DNA from: Chloranthus sessilifolius
Taxonomy: Eukaryota > Streptophyta > Magnoliopsida > Chloranthales > Chloranthaceae
NCBI GenBank assembly: GCA_021018995.1
Contig: CM037588.1
Location: 80,697,765-80,761,764, forward strand
Direction of reading: 5' to 3'
Length of the DNA: 64,000 bases
Shown: positions 54,841 through 64,000 of the stretch, piece by piece
Layout of the letters: each line of letters opens with the position of its first letter
Numbering within the stretch: the stretch's first letter is position 1
Made by a program: the position numbers and the translations under genes
Notes under the pieces: generated by a model
What the model was told of the DNA's origin: nothing
Database searches by the model: none
What the model saw: the letters and a program-made list of their open reading frames with translations, nothing else

Positions 54841-55430
54841 TCATATGACGAGGCAAAAATGTCTTGGTATGATTGAAGGAAATAGATCATGCTTTTTCTT
54901 TCTTCGGGAGATAGTGATGTTCCAATTTTCGTTATTCTGGGAGACTCCTCAGTCCCTAAATTGACGTCCTCAGTTTCTTTGACAATGGGGGTAGGGCCAT
55001 GCTCAAAGTTGGCAAATCGGTCCAGGAGCTTATTGGGGAGCTCCTCAAAAGGGACATCCTCGTCCAGACTTGTGATCCCTACCTCTTCTTGTATTTCTAC
55101 AAAGAAGGAGTCGATTTCACGTGGGACAGATATTTTGATTAAGGCATCTTTTTGTGGAACTTTTTTTAGAATTTTAAATGATAATATTTTTGGAGTTTAG
55201 ATTTTTTCAATGTTTTTGAGGTTTTGTATTTTTTCAATGTTTTTAAGATTTTTGTTTTCTTCAGAGACAGACCCTTGGCAAGGCGGGTTGCTATATATAC
55301 AAGGTATTGCCTGCCAAGGGCTCATCTCACTTTTTATAGGTTGTTTTTTTTAGAAATAGGTGCTAAACTTTAGGCCACTTCCTACTTCTAGAGTTTGGGG
55401 CAACAATGCCCAGCTGCGTACCTAAGGGGT
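54841..55430 (-). other. F region upstream of RT, with a hairpin
   Basis: Decayed pre-RT linker (54841-55195), readable only in short frames, then a T-rich stretch up to the E insertion. A 49-base imperfect inverted repeat at 55272-55320 has arms CCCTTGGCAAGGC / TTGCCTGCCAAGGG around a TATATATA-containing loop. Confidence 0.5.
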
Positions 55431-57255
55431 TGTTGGTTCTTCTAAGTGTGCATGATATATTTGTGTTTTGAAAACAAATTTGCAATTGTTAAGTTATACT
55501 GATTCTGGAATATAAAAAAAAAGGGTAAAGAAATATCAGCATAGAGAGAAGTGAATTATCCTGCAAGATCAGGGTCAATTGTAGCAAGTTTTAAATGTAA
55601 ATGAGTAGAAGATCATCCACAGAGAATTTGTTTAAAATGTAAGGTAAACCTCCAGATCTGGCCTCTTATCCTATTTATAAAGCACATAAGATGGGAGGTT
55701 GAATTTGTCACATTAACTAAATGATAAAAGTAAAAGTTAAACTAAATGATCCAGATCTGAGCTGGGGGAATTTTGAGGTAAACTTATAAAAATGGAGAAA
55801 TAATATCTAACTTTGATTTGGTCCTTGAAACACAATGAGAATGACTGCAGATCAAAAGAGAAATGATCCAATCTTCATCTGGCTACAAGCACATATGTAA
55901 GAGAAATAAATCTAACTCAAGGATTAGATTTAGGCTTATGGCTATGGTCTGTCCACTTTAATGGCCACAGACCATCAAATAGTCTTTAATCTAAACCCTA
56001 AATTTAGAACAAGAAACATCACTACAAATGTCGTGAGAGATTAGGTTACAAACACTAATTCTCACAGGATTATTGAATCAAGGGGAATTGCATGAAAAAT
56101 AGTAAATCTAAAGGAGTCTAATGCAATAAGGAGATCAGAGGGAACCCTTAACATGAGTCCAATTGAGAATGTACGGCTTACAGCAACCTTTTCAAATTCA
56201 CCATTACAATTACAGAGCACAGCTTAAACAACTCTCAGATTTGTAGTCTTGAATACAACTCTCTTTTGAATTACAGAAGTATCTCACAGCTCTCAATTGC
56301 AAGTAAAAGTGAGGCTATTATAGGGATTTCAGACAAACTATCTGATTTGGAAATGGGGGAATAGGAATGAAACTCAAAATCTGGATACCCAAATTGGGCA
56401 AATGGTTCATCTATTTATAGTTTTCCCCAGGTCTAGCTTAGATGCGTATCGACCAATCAGAAGTGCTCAGATCTGTATCAACCAATGGTAGTCGAGCACA
56501 AGGATCCAGATCTCGCCAATCAATTGCTCAACTGTTCAAAATTAGCAACATAAGCATCAATTCTGTTATGCATTTTGAAAATCTGTTAGAGCTTCTAGAA
56601 GTTCCCGCCAAGTTATTTCATCTCTGGGTGCTCACATGGGGTGGAATATGCCTTCGCTTCATGCTTAGAATCTTCTGGAATGTCCCTAAGTTTTTAAATG
56701 CATTGGGATGCGTGAAAAAGATTACTGAATTACCCTTGCAAAAGCTGGGAATTTCCAGAATACCATTTCGCATAGTTTAGGGGACTTTTCGCAAAGGTGT
56801 CAGAATCTGAAGCTCTTTTCGCAACGTTCAGGTTCTGTTCGAAAGGAGTTCTCTTCTTTTCGAAAAGGTCAATCATCTCTTCGAAGAGTTCAGGTGCTCT
56901 TCGAAAACTAAGCCTGGAGTTTTTAGTTCTTTTCGCAGAGTTCAGGTTCTTTTCGAAAAGCACTCTGTAGTGCATTTTTCTGTTCGAATTGCTCCACACT
57001 TCTTTTCTGGGTTGAGACCAAGTCTTTGCCTCTTCAGTTCAGACCTTTTAACAGATAGTGAGGTTGTTCTTTCTCTTTCTTCCTTTGGATTGACATAGAT
57101 TATCATCTTTTTGGCACTTTAGGGCTGCTTTCATGGTTAAGCCTGTCTTTATTGTTAGTTGTAACACAAGCACTTAAAACACTTATTTAGTTCTCTCAAA
57201 GGTCTATCAAGACCCAGGTTAAGGGGTGAAAAATGGTATTTTCCAGTTCTCAGCA
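55431..57255 (-). repeat. E 3' LTR (1825 bp)
   Basis: U5 block at 55560-55635, palindrome module at 55939-55976, TATA (minus CTATAAATAG) at 56411-56420, motif cluster TTCGAAAAG/TTCGCA at 56765-56990. It agrees with D's 3' LTR at positions where D's 5' LTR is aberrant. A plus-strand frame at 56442-56780 is not a gene. Confidence 0.9.
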
Positions 57256-58853
57256 CACCCCGAAACCTAAGCTTTGCTAGTCCCTGAGCAAAGACAAAAT
57301 TAAAAACAAAGTAAAAAGTCACTTTTGTAGGGAGCACAGATGCATTTAGCATATGCAACAAGCCTTTTAAACCCCTAGGTGATCCCTAGTGGAGGAGTGA
57401 AGTCTCCTGAGGGTTTTCAGTGAAGATACCCACAAACTTCTTCAATAAATCAGTTAAGATCACTGCAGTTCTGTTACAACAAACTGTCATCTAATCTGAT
57501 TATTCACACCTGCATTAGTCATGTTGTAAGAAGATTTTCAAGAAAAATATCAGTTCAAAACTAAAATTCTGCTGTAATTCCTTTTACCATTCAGTCAATT
57601 TGTGTCAAAAAGTTATTTACAAGAAAAATTAATGAACAGCTTGCCTTCTATTTAAGAATCCAGCTTTGATGTTACCCAAATGAGTTAATTTCAAACCGAA
57701 CTCTCTCCAAGATTTTCACTCAACATGCAAGTAATAGGGTTGTACTATTTCACACGGCTCAAGAGCAGTTACAGCCCTCAAATAGGACTGTAAGCATGAG
57801 CATAGGCATTGCTTTTTAGTTCTGAATTCACTGCTCTTTTCACCATAGATTACACAAATTCTTATCTCCATGTGATAGCTCAATCCATCATTGATCAGTA
57901 AGGACTTTACTTGGGTTGTAATGTGGCTTATGGGTGAAATTTATCAAGAATAAAGGGGTGGAATGGTGTTCAAAATTGAGAAGTCAGTCAAGGTAAGGAG
58001 GTGATAAACGCACCTTCTTTAATTCAGCATATTTTCATCTTTTTCTTTGAATTTCCAGAGCCAAAGTGGCCATCTTTTTCTCTTTCTTTTTCAAACTTCC
58101 AATGAAATGCCTTCTCTCTTTTTTTTCTCTTTTTTTTTATTTTTTATTTTTTTTATTTTTTTACAAAGTAGCATTGACTGGAATGCCACATTTCTTCTGC
58201 TGATACATCATTGCCTTCAGTTATTATTCTTCTTTTGTTGTCAAACTGTTACTCAATTCTCCTTTCTTCAGCTTCCTTCCCTTTATCTTCTGACTTCTTA
58301 GAGTGAGGGTTAGGCTAAATGAAGTTGATAAGGTTATTTGATGAGGTTTCAAAAAAATCTTAGATTTGTAAAGCTCAAATGGTGTGTATCAAGGGCAGTT
58401 TCAAAAGGTGGGGCTTTGTAAGGTTCAAACTGTACAAAAGGAGGCCTTACATCATGTCTTTAATATCACGATTCCTATCAAATTATTTCAATTTGGATAT
58501 GTGTAACTTCTAAGTAAGGTGTTCAATCCCTAGAGCAGAAAAAATTGCCAATTCATACCTCCAAAGAATACATTTCAGGCCCAAACCTCACTGGGTGTGG
58601 TTTTTTTATCAAATTCCTGAGGTATATCATTACTATTTTCCCTCTTTTTAGGTTTACTAAAACATCAATTTTCTTTTGGAAATTTTCTGACATTCACTTC
58701 ATGAAAGTATTAGAATTACACTAAATGTTAATTTCAAAAAGTTTTTAACTTCTTCATTTTTCAAAACAGCAGGTGTGAAATTACCTCATTTTCAAAAATT
58801 CCACTGATCATAAGCTGTGTTGATGTTAACTCAATTATTGATTATTGACATTT
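57256..58853 (-). other. E polypurine tract and conserved 3' non-coding region
   Basis: The polypurine tract is minus-sense GGTTTCGGGGTG at 57256-57267. The rest is homologous to 9157-10645 of D and 20805-22400 of A. It is T-rich at 58090-58162 (poly-A in sense). No ORF is supported. Confidence 0.75.
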
Positions 58854-58876
58854 CTGCCACACCCCCAAACCAAAGG
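58854..58876 (-). promoter_or_regulatory. E central polypurine-like tract
   Basis: Minus-sense GGTTTGGGGGTGTGGCAG, about 1.6 kb from the 3' tract, at the same relative place as in D and A. Confidence 0.55.
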
Positions 58877-59033
58877 GGAGCAGGGTCCACACTGGTCCAA
58901 AGCAAAGAAAAGAAACAATCAAAAAAAAAAAATCATAATGACAAGAAGAAAGAACAAAAATGCACAGTAATTTCACAAAAAAAAAATAGAATTTTATATT
59001 ACAAACTCATAGCATAGATAAGTACAATGTGAT

Positions 59034-61433
59034 TTAATAACTGGGGTCAAAATCTGTATCATAAGTTGGTTCAATGGGATCGGAACTGGAGTCACTGTCA
59101 GAGTCAGAACTAGAATCAGTATTGGAGTCTGAACTTGATTTAGCCTTCTCCTGGATTGTGTTTTGCAGCTCAGTGTATTCCTCTGATTTGATCTTTTTGC
59201 TGAGGCCAATGTACTTCCCAAGTCTAGTAGTCTCACATGGTCACCTTGTGTTGCTCACTCCAAACCATCTGAAAAGTTTGACCCAGCAGGTCCTTCATTT
59301 TCTCTCTCTCAAATTTCATGAATAACTCCAATTTCCGAATCTAGTTTTCATAAGGGGTTCTAATGTAAGCTTGCAAATCAGCTATCCCCTTGAGGACATC
59401 TCTACAGATATATAGATTTTCTTCCATGGCCCTTCTGAGGGTGGCAAATCTGGGAAGGGGAATGGAATGGTAGGGGACCAAAGGTATCCCAGCTGTGGGA
59501 GTGGGAGAAGAAGTGTTCAGAAGGATGACTTCAGGGTCGGTCTGAGTGGCTTGAGCAGAGAAAGTGAGGAGTGGTGAAGGGGACTCAACCAGAGGTACTT
59601 CAAGTTCAGTTTGGGTAGCATGGGCAGTAGTGGTGAGGGTGGGCAGATCAACCAATACTACCTCAGGTTCAGTTTGGGTAGCATGGTCATCAACAGCAGG
59701 TACAGTGGTAATGGTAGTTGTGTGGGATGTGGAGGCTAAGGTTTGGAGAAGGTCATTGGTCACAGACTGGTTTTCTGTGTTGATCTGTAGTTGGGCTTGG
59801 ATGGATTGGAGGAAGGTAAGTATTTAGCTAATAGATTCAGGTGTGGGGGAGGTATGCATAGAGGAGTAAAATCAAGTGGATGGAGGTGCAATGGGTGAAA
59901 TGGCTGTAAAGGGAGAAGTAGGCAAGTGAGTGAAATGAGGAGGGTCAGGTATAGGGGCAGGTTCAAGCCCAACGTTTTCAAAAATAGACCTCATTAATGA
60001 GGAATAAGCCTCTGTAGTGAAAGGCTCAGGTTCGGGGGTATGGGAAACTACAGGTGTGTGGGCTGAAGGAGCAGGTGAACTTGAGAGGCTTTGGAGCAGA
60101 GGAGTGCAAGGAGATTGTGCAATAAAATCTGTGGCCAAATCTTGGGCATTGGTGGGAGAAATTGGTGGTGTGAGTATGGTTGGAGTGGTTGGTGTAGAGG
60201 GGGAATCTACAATTGGGATAATGGTGGGTATGGGAGATGGGGCAGCTGGGATAGGTGAAGTGGCAGGAGCTGGACTAGGTGAGGAGGGTAGAATGCCAAT
60301 TTCTTCAAGAATTGGTAAAGCTGTAGAGTTGGTCACCATAGGAAGGACAGCTTCTTCAAGAATGGGTGTAGCTAAAGAGCTGGTCACCTCAGGGTCTGGC
60401 AAAGTCGGTTCTAAGGGAGCTACAGGGGCAGGTTCATGTATGGTAGGTCCACTAACAGCTGCAGATGCAGGCTCAGTAGCAAATGCAGGTGCAGGTTCAC
60501 CTTCCTCTCTCAGTCTTTTCAGCATTGCTTGGCTTGTAGTCCAAGCCTTTTTCCTAAAATTGTGAGGAGCTAAGACTTCAAATGGCTCCTGGTCATCAAT
60601 GTCAAACTTAGCTCTTAGGAGGGCTGTGATCAGTCTACCAAATGGGATTCCAGACTTCCTTTTTCAACTTGGCACTAATATCACCATGGCTTCAAAAATT
60701 AACATAGGGCATTGAAAACTGCCTTTAGAAAATGAAAGAGAGCCTCTAAAATTGGTGTTCTCCTTTCTTGGTCGTGCTCGTGACATAAAACGCCCTCAAA
60801 ATTGAATCCATCAATAAAAATTGAGGTGCTAGGTCTCTCCTCATTATGGACTGTCCAGTTCAAATGATCCCTTGGGTTAAATGTGCAGCCATTTCTTTAA
60901 AGGAGGCTGCTTCAGGTGCAGCCAATGGGCCAGAAGGATCATATTGAAAAGGTATCCCCAAAGCATTCCCAATGTCTTCATATGTGACCGTTAGATCGCA
61001 ATCATCAATAAAGATAACCAGGGTAGCGACATCAGCATCTTTTTCAGTGACTTTTACCAGGTTTTGGTACCATAACTTCACCATTTGCGGATAAATTTTC
61101 TCTGGCAGAGGGGTAAGGATATTGCTTAGTGAGGCATCTCTCATGTATCTTAAAGATAGCTGACAGTCCGGTTTGTTGACGAAAAAAGTTTCGTCTACAA
61201 TAAGCTCAGGAATCAGCTTCTAAGCTTCAATGAATGGATTTGGCAGTACCAAATGCATAGGCAGAGGAGGAAGCTCGCTCGTGGACTATGCAGGGATGGG
61301 TTCCTCATGTCTCACTTTCTTCCCTTTCTCAATCCTATCCGCTTTATCCATTGATAGTTTTCTTTTGGTCAAGTTTTGGTTTTTCCTTTGGGGTAGGTTT
61401 GCTAATTTTCTTAGCGTAAGATTTTGGGAACAT
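59034..61433 (-). pseudogene. E ORF3
   Basis: The start at 61433 gives MFPKSYAKKISKPTPKEK, comparable to MSPKS in A. The conserved domain (61144-60860) has LVKVTEKDADVATLVIFIDD and DIGNALGIPFQYDPSGP, aligning with A's VDNFDMLVG...EVLGIP. A Pro/Ala/Thr-rich linker is open for 217 codons (60525-59872). 59763-59341 carries three spaced ATQTEPEV-like repeats and then FATLRRAMEENLYICRDVLK. The C-terminus is acidic (SDSDSSSDPIEP) and ends in DFDPSY at 59034. Stops and frame changes occur near 61345, 60858 and 59870. Function unknown; no membrane span seen. Confidence 0.7.
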
Positions 61434-62136
61434 GGTACCAATGATTTTCGCTTTTTCCCATTCTAAATTTGTGTATGAAAATGCCCACAACAAATGTACA
61501 CAAAATAAAATTTTGCAAAATGATAAACAGAGGGAATGCGGAAAAAAATACCGAGATCTAGGGTTTTGATTGAACGTGTACTTGCTTGCTAAATCTCCTG
61601 CACTGTGGTTAAAACTCTTCTCTTCAAAGCTCAAATGATCGAACAAAGGTGAATAGTGGGGCTGAATTCTAAAATCACACAAGGAAAGAAAGAAATAGGG
61701 TTTCTGTGGAACAGGACGTTCTCAGAAAGCTTTCGAATATGAAACCCTTACTTCGAAAGGGTTTAAATATGCTCAAAGTTAATTTCGCAAAGTCCTTTTT
61801 ATGTTTTCGAAAAGTTCCAAAACAGACCTTTTTACAACTGAGAATGGCATCAATACCATTCGAAAAGCTAATAGCTTCAGAAACAACTTTTCGAAAAGAA
61901 AGTGGCTTCAGAAACAACTTTTCGAAAAGCAAATCCTTGCTTTCGAGCAGTTCGTTACAAATCCAGATTCTTTTCGAAAAGTAAATTGAACTTTGCGAAA
62001 AGACAATTTTTACTTTGCGACTTAACTTTTCACATATTTAGACCTTGCGAAAAAAGAATAAACATGAATAAAAATAGAGAAAAAGAAAACTAAGCAGAAA
62101 TTATGAAATAAAAACATATTGTACAGTTGTATACCA
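61434..62136 (-). promoter_or_regulatory. E post-pol spacer with TTCGAA motif cluster and ORF3 leader
   Basis: Positions 61725-62050 hold nine or more TTTCGAAAAG/TTGCGAAAAG copies, the same motif as in the D/E U3. A TATA-like minus-sense CATATTTAAAC is at 61761-61771. The telo-box-like AAAACCCTAGATCTC (61553-61567) lies 120 bp before the ORF3 start, as in A. This supports a separate ORF3 promoter by analogy. Confidence 0.5.
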
Positions 62137-62420
62137 TCAGATTTGGGGAGGCTCTTGATGATTGATGGGCAGCATAGGCTCCTGGGTATTTTCAATGCAT
62201 GGTTTGAGCCTCTGACCATTTACTTTCAAAATTCCTCCATTACTTTGATCTAAAATGTCAACAGCTCCAGAAGGAGCTGCATGAATGACAGTATATGGCC
62301 CTTCCCATCTGGATCTCAGCTTTCCAGGAAAAAACCTAAGTTTTGAGTTAAATAACCATACCTTAGAGCCAGCTGTGAACTCTTTTCTCAACAAATTTTT
62401 ATCATGGAAGGCTTTGATTG
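62137..62420 (-). pseudogene. E integrase C-terminal remnant
   Basis: LLRKEFTAGSKVWLFNSKLR, FFPGKLRSRWEGPYTVIHAA and GILKVNGQRLKPCIENTQEP match the last ~90 residues of A's integrase. Everything upstream in pol is absent up to the protease linker at ~62425. Compared with A the deletion removed about 2.6-2.7 kb. Confidence 0.85.
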
Positions 62421-62528
62421 ATTATGAGTTCCTTGCACAACATTTACTCCCTCAGACTTTGAGGTACAAATTGTTTCTTCCTCAAAATTTCCCCAAGCAT
62501 CTTTAGAATCTGTGGTGAAATCTTCATA

Positions 62529-63278
62529 CTACAGAAACTGTTGTAAAGTCCCTTCTACTAGTTCATCCACTAGATCAACATGAAAACATTCCTCAGAGCT
62601 GAATTGAGGCTGTGTGACTGCATTATAAACATTTAATTTTACCTTCATGTTTCCAAAAGAGACTTCCATAATACCAGACCTGCATTGAATGCAAGCATTT
62701 GCTGTAGCCAGGAATGGTCTTCCCAAAATGACAGGGATGGAAGTTTTGCTTTTAGTAGGTTTCATGTCCAAAACTAGAAAATCAGCAGGATCGAAAAATT
62801 TATCTACTCCCACCAATACATCTTCAATCATCCCAACTGGCTTTCTTTCAGATCTGTCTGCTAGTTGTAACACCACATGAGTGGGTTTTAATTCTCCCAA
62901 ACCTAGTATCTCATATACAGAATATGGAAGTAGGTTGACACTAGCACCCAAATCTAATAAAGCCTTTTCAATGGTATGTTTCCCAATAATGCAAGGGATT
63001 GTGGGGATTCTAGGATCTTGAAGTTTAGGAGGTGTGGCAATAGACAACACCTGATTAACTCTTTCCACAGCAAAGACCTTCTTGGATAACTGTATCCTAG
63101 ACTGTCTTTTGTGAGTGCAAACATCTTTCAAAAATTTTGCATATGCTAGAATTTGTTTGATTGCCTCAAGCAAAGGTAGATTTATCTTGACTTGCTTGAA
63201 AGTCTCCATCATTTCATCTATTTTTGTGTTCCCTTTATCAAAAGGGGATACAGATTTCATTGCATGAGGAAATGGCAA
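62529..63278 (-). CDS. E aspartic protease region, intact open frame of 249 codons
   Basis: KALLDLGASVNLLPYSVYEI (active site), ADRSERKPVGMIEDVLVGVD, PVILGRPFLATANACIQCRS and MEVSFGNMKVKLNVYNAV. It begins with FDKGNTKIDEMMETFKQVKI, the capsid-protease linker. Intact through the domain, then stops shortly before the deletion junction. In a complete element it would be part of Gag-Pol; here it could at most act in cis on E's own Gag. Confidence 0.75.
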   Translation of the reverse strand: MPFPHAMKSVSPFDKGNTKIDEMMETFKQVKINLPLLEAIKQILAYAKFLKDVCTHKRQSRIQLSKKVFAVERVNQVLSIATPPKLQDPRIPTIPCIIGKHTIEKALLDLGASVNLLPYSVYEILGLGELKPTHVVLQLADRSERKPVGMIEDVLVGVDKFFDPADFLVLDMKPTKSKTSIPVILGRPFLATANACIQCRSGIMEVSFGNMKVKLNVYNAVTQPQFSSEECFHVDLVDELVEGTLQQFL

Positions 63279-63359
63279 ATGAGGAACTAGTCCTTCATCT
63301 ACAGCTTTAGAAGCATTATCAGAATCTTTTTTATTCTTTTATTTTTCATTTGTTTGATT

Positions 63360-64000
63360 TTTCTGAGGTACATATTTTACTTTGCTAACATTATCTTTGC
63401 TCTTCTATCATTTTCTTCATTTTTTTCTTCTTCAGTACCCACTTTGTTATTTATAATTCTTCCACTTCTCAAAGTTATGACAGTTTTTACTTCTTCATGT
63501 GAAATAGAAGCTTCTCCAACCATGAACTGTCCTTTGGGATTGTTCAAAGGTTGGCTGGGTAACTTTCCTTCCTCTCTTTTGCCCAAAGTATTTGAAAGTT
63601 GTCCCAATGTTTCTTCAATCTTCTTTATGCTCTGGTGAAAGTTCATACGATGAAGTTAAAGATCCTAAATTCTGGAGTGAATTTAGGACTTGATCTTCAA
63701 AAGAAAGGGACCTGGAAGGGATTTGAACTGGGGCAGATTGCTGCACAGGTTGGTGTGGAATGGGCTGCTGAAAATTTGGCTTGGCATAAAAATTCTGCTG
63801 ATAAGGTTGTGCAGTTTTGAAAGGCATTTGGTTCTTTGGTTGTCACTTCTTGCTAGATTGATAATTCCCTTGGCTCCACCTCAAATTGGGGTGCCCTCTC
63901 CATGGATATTCATTTGACTGCATCAGTCCAAATGATTGGGCAGCATGAGCTTGTTCCACCACTAAATCTGGGAACTGTGGTGCAGCAGGACATTGGTCAA
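63360..64000 (-). pseudogene. gag: E gag, C-terminal part (continues beyond the window)
   Basis: From 63998 down: AAPQFPDLVVEQAHAAQSFG, HPNLRWSQGNYQSS, a stop at 63848, then MPFKTAQPYQQNFYAKPNFQ and SFEDQVLNSLQNLGSLTSS. Next is 63646-63377 with NPKGQFMVGEASIS and TLRSGRIINNKVG. The order equals A's gag tail and linker. The zinc knuckle lies just outside the window. Confidence 0.75.

Larger units (their letters stand above)
47142..55430 (-). mobile_element. Element F: Tat/Ogre-like retrotransposon, 5' part displaced by E
   Basis: Minus-strand RT, RNase H, an additional archaeal-type RNase H and integrase, then a long 3' region, polypurine tract and LTR. The second RNase H and the RT sequence SPKDDFPLPHIDILVDNTA define the Tat lineage. 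Upstream gag, protease and 5' LTR are beyond E, outside the window. Confidence 0.8.
55431..64000 (-). mobile_element. Element E: deletion derivative of the D-family autonomous element, inserted in F
   Basis: 3' LTR 55431-57255 matches D's LTRs, inverted (TGCTGAGAACTGG start). The interior has polypurine tract, conserved 3' region, central tract, ORF3, spacer, integrase C-terminus, protease and gag; it continues beyond the window. RT, RNase H and most of integrase are missing at a junction near 62415. The left flank is GGGGT (55426-55430); the other target copy is outside. It has more coding capacity than D but is still dependent on another element for replication enzymes. Confidence 0.85.

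Noticed and set aside
60017-60565. 182-codon Gly/Val-rich plus-strand frame
   Set aside because: Shadow of the 217-codon Pro/Ala/Thr linker of E's ORF3, which has homologous flanking domains.

Overview
The window is plant nuclear DNA made almost entirely of nested, decayed LTR retrotransposons. I found no host gene, rRNA, tRNA gene or CRISPR array. The evidence for a plant is plant-specific Ty3/gypsy lineages (Athila-like, Tekay/Del-like chromovirus, Tat/Ogre-like), primer-binding sites complementary to plant tRNA-Asp and initiator tRNA-Met, and dense CpG-type decay. The species cannot be told from this; a repeat-rich angiosperm is the safe reading.

Layout. (G) 1-551 is the end of an LTR, minus orientation, most of which lies left of the window. 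(C) 552-15520 is an old Athila-like element on the plus strand (partial 5' LTR, gag, protease, RT, RNase H, integrase, start of its 3' region). It is split at 5708 by (D) 5709-12561, a complete plus-strand element with two ~1.9 kb LTRs, a perfect 5-bp target duplication and no coding capacity. (B) 15521-44798 is a minus-strand Tekay/Del-like chromovirus. Its left LTR is truncated, and its 3' region is split by (A) 18329-35831, a complete 17.5 kb minus-strand Athila-like element with 2463-bp LTRs. 44799-47141 is unassigned non-coding DNA. (F) 47142-55430 is a minus-strand Tat/Ogre-like element with dual RNase H. It is cut by (E) from 55431, a minus-strand relative of D that still has gag, protease and a large 3' ORF but has lost RT, RNase H and most of integrase. 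E runs off the right edge.

How the parts work together. Each autonomous element follows gag-protease-RT-RNase H-integrase. A, B and E also carry a long ORF downstream of pol (here ORF3), resembling the 'putative plant transposon protein' type common in Athila-like elements. D and E share LTRs; D looks like a cargo element dependent on a relative for proteins.

The most unusual pattern is regulatory. Each LTR family carries its own cluster of short CpG-containing palindromic motifs in U3, 100-800 bp upstream of a TATA box: GCGCGAG-type in A, TCGC-GCGA-type in B, TTCGAA/TTCGCGAA-type in D/E, GGCGCAACT-att-AGTTGCGCC in F. In A, B and E (and probably C) the same motif flavour reappears in the spacer between pol and ORF3. 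This suggests paired control modules for the genomic promoter and for a separate ORF3 transcript. I know of no description of this, but I cannot search the literature here.

Relative ages from LTR pairs read by eye: B LTRs differ most (~10% in a short sample), A ~6% in the first ~500 bp, D ~1.6% outside one anomalous segment. This agrees with the nesting order.
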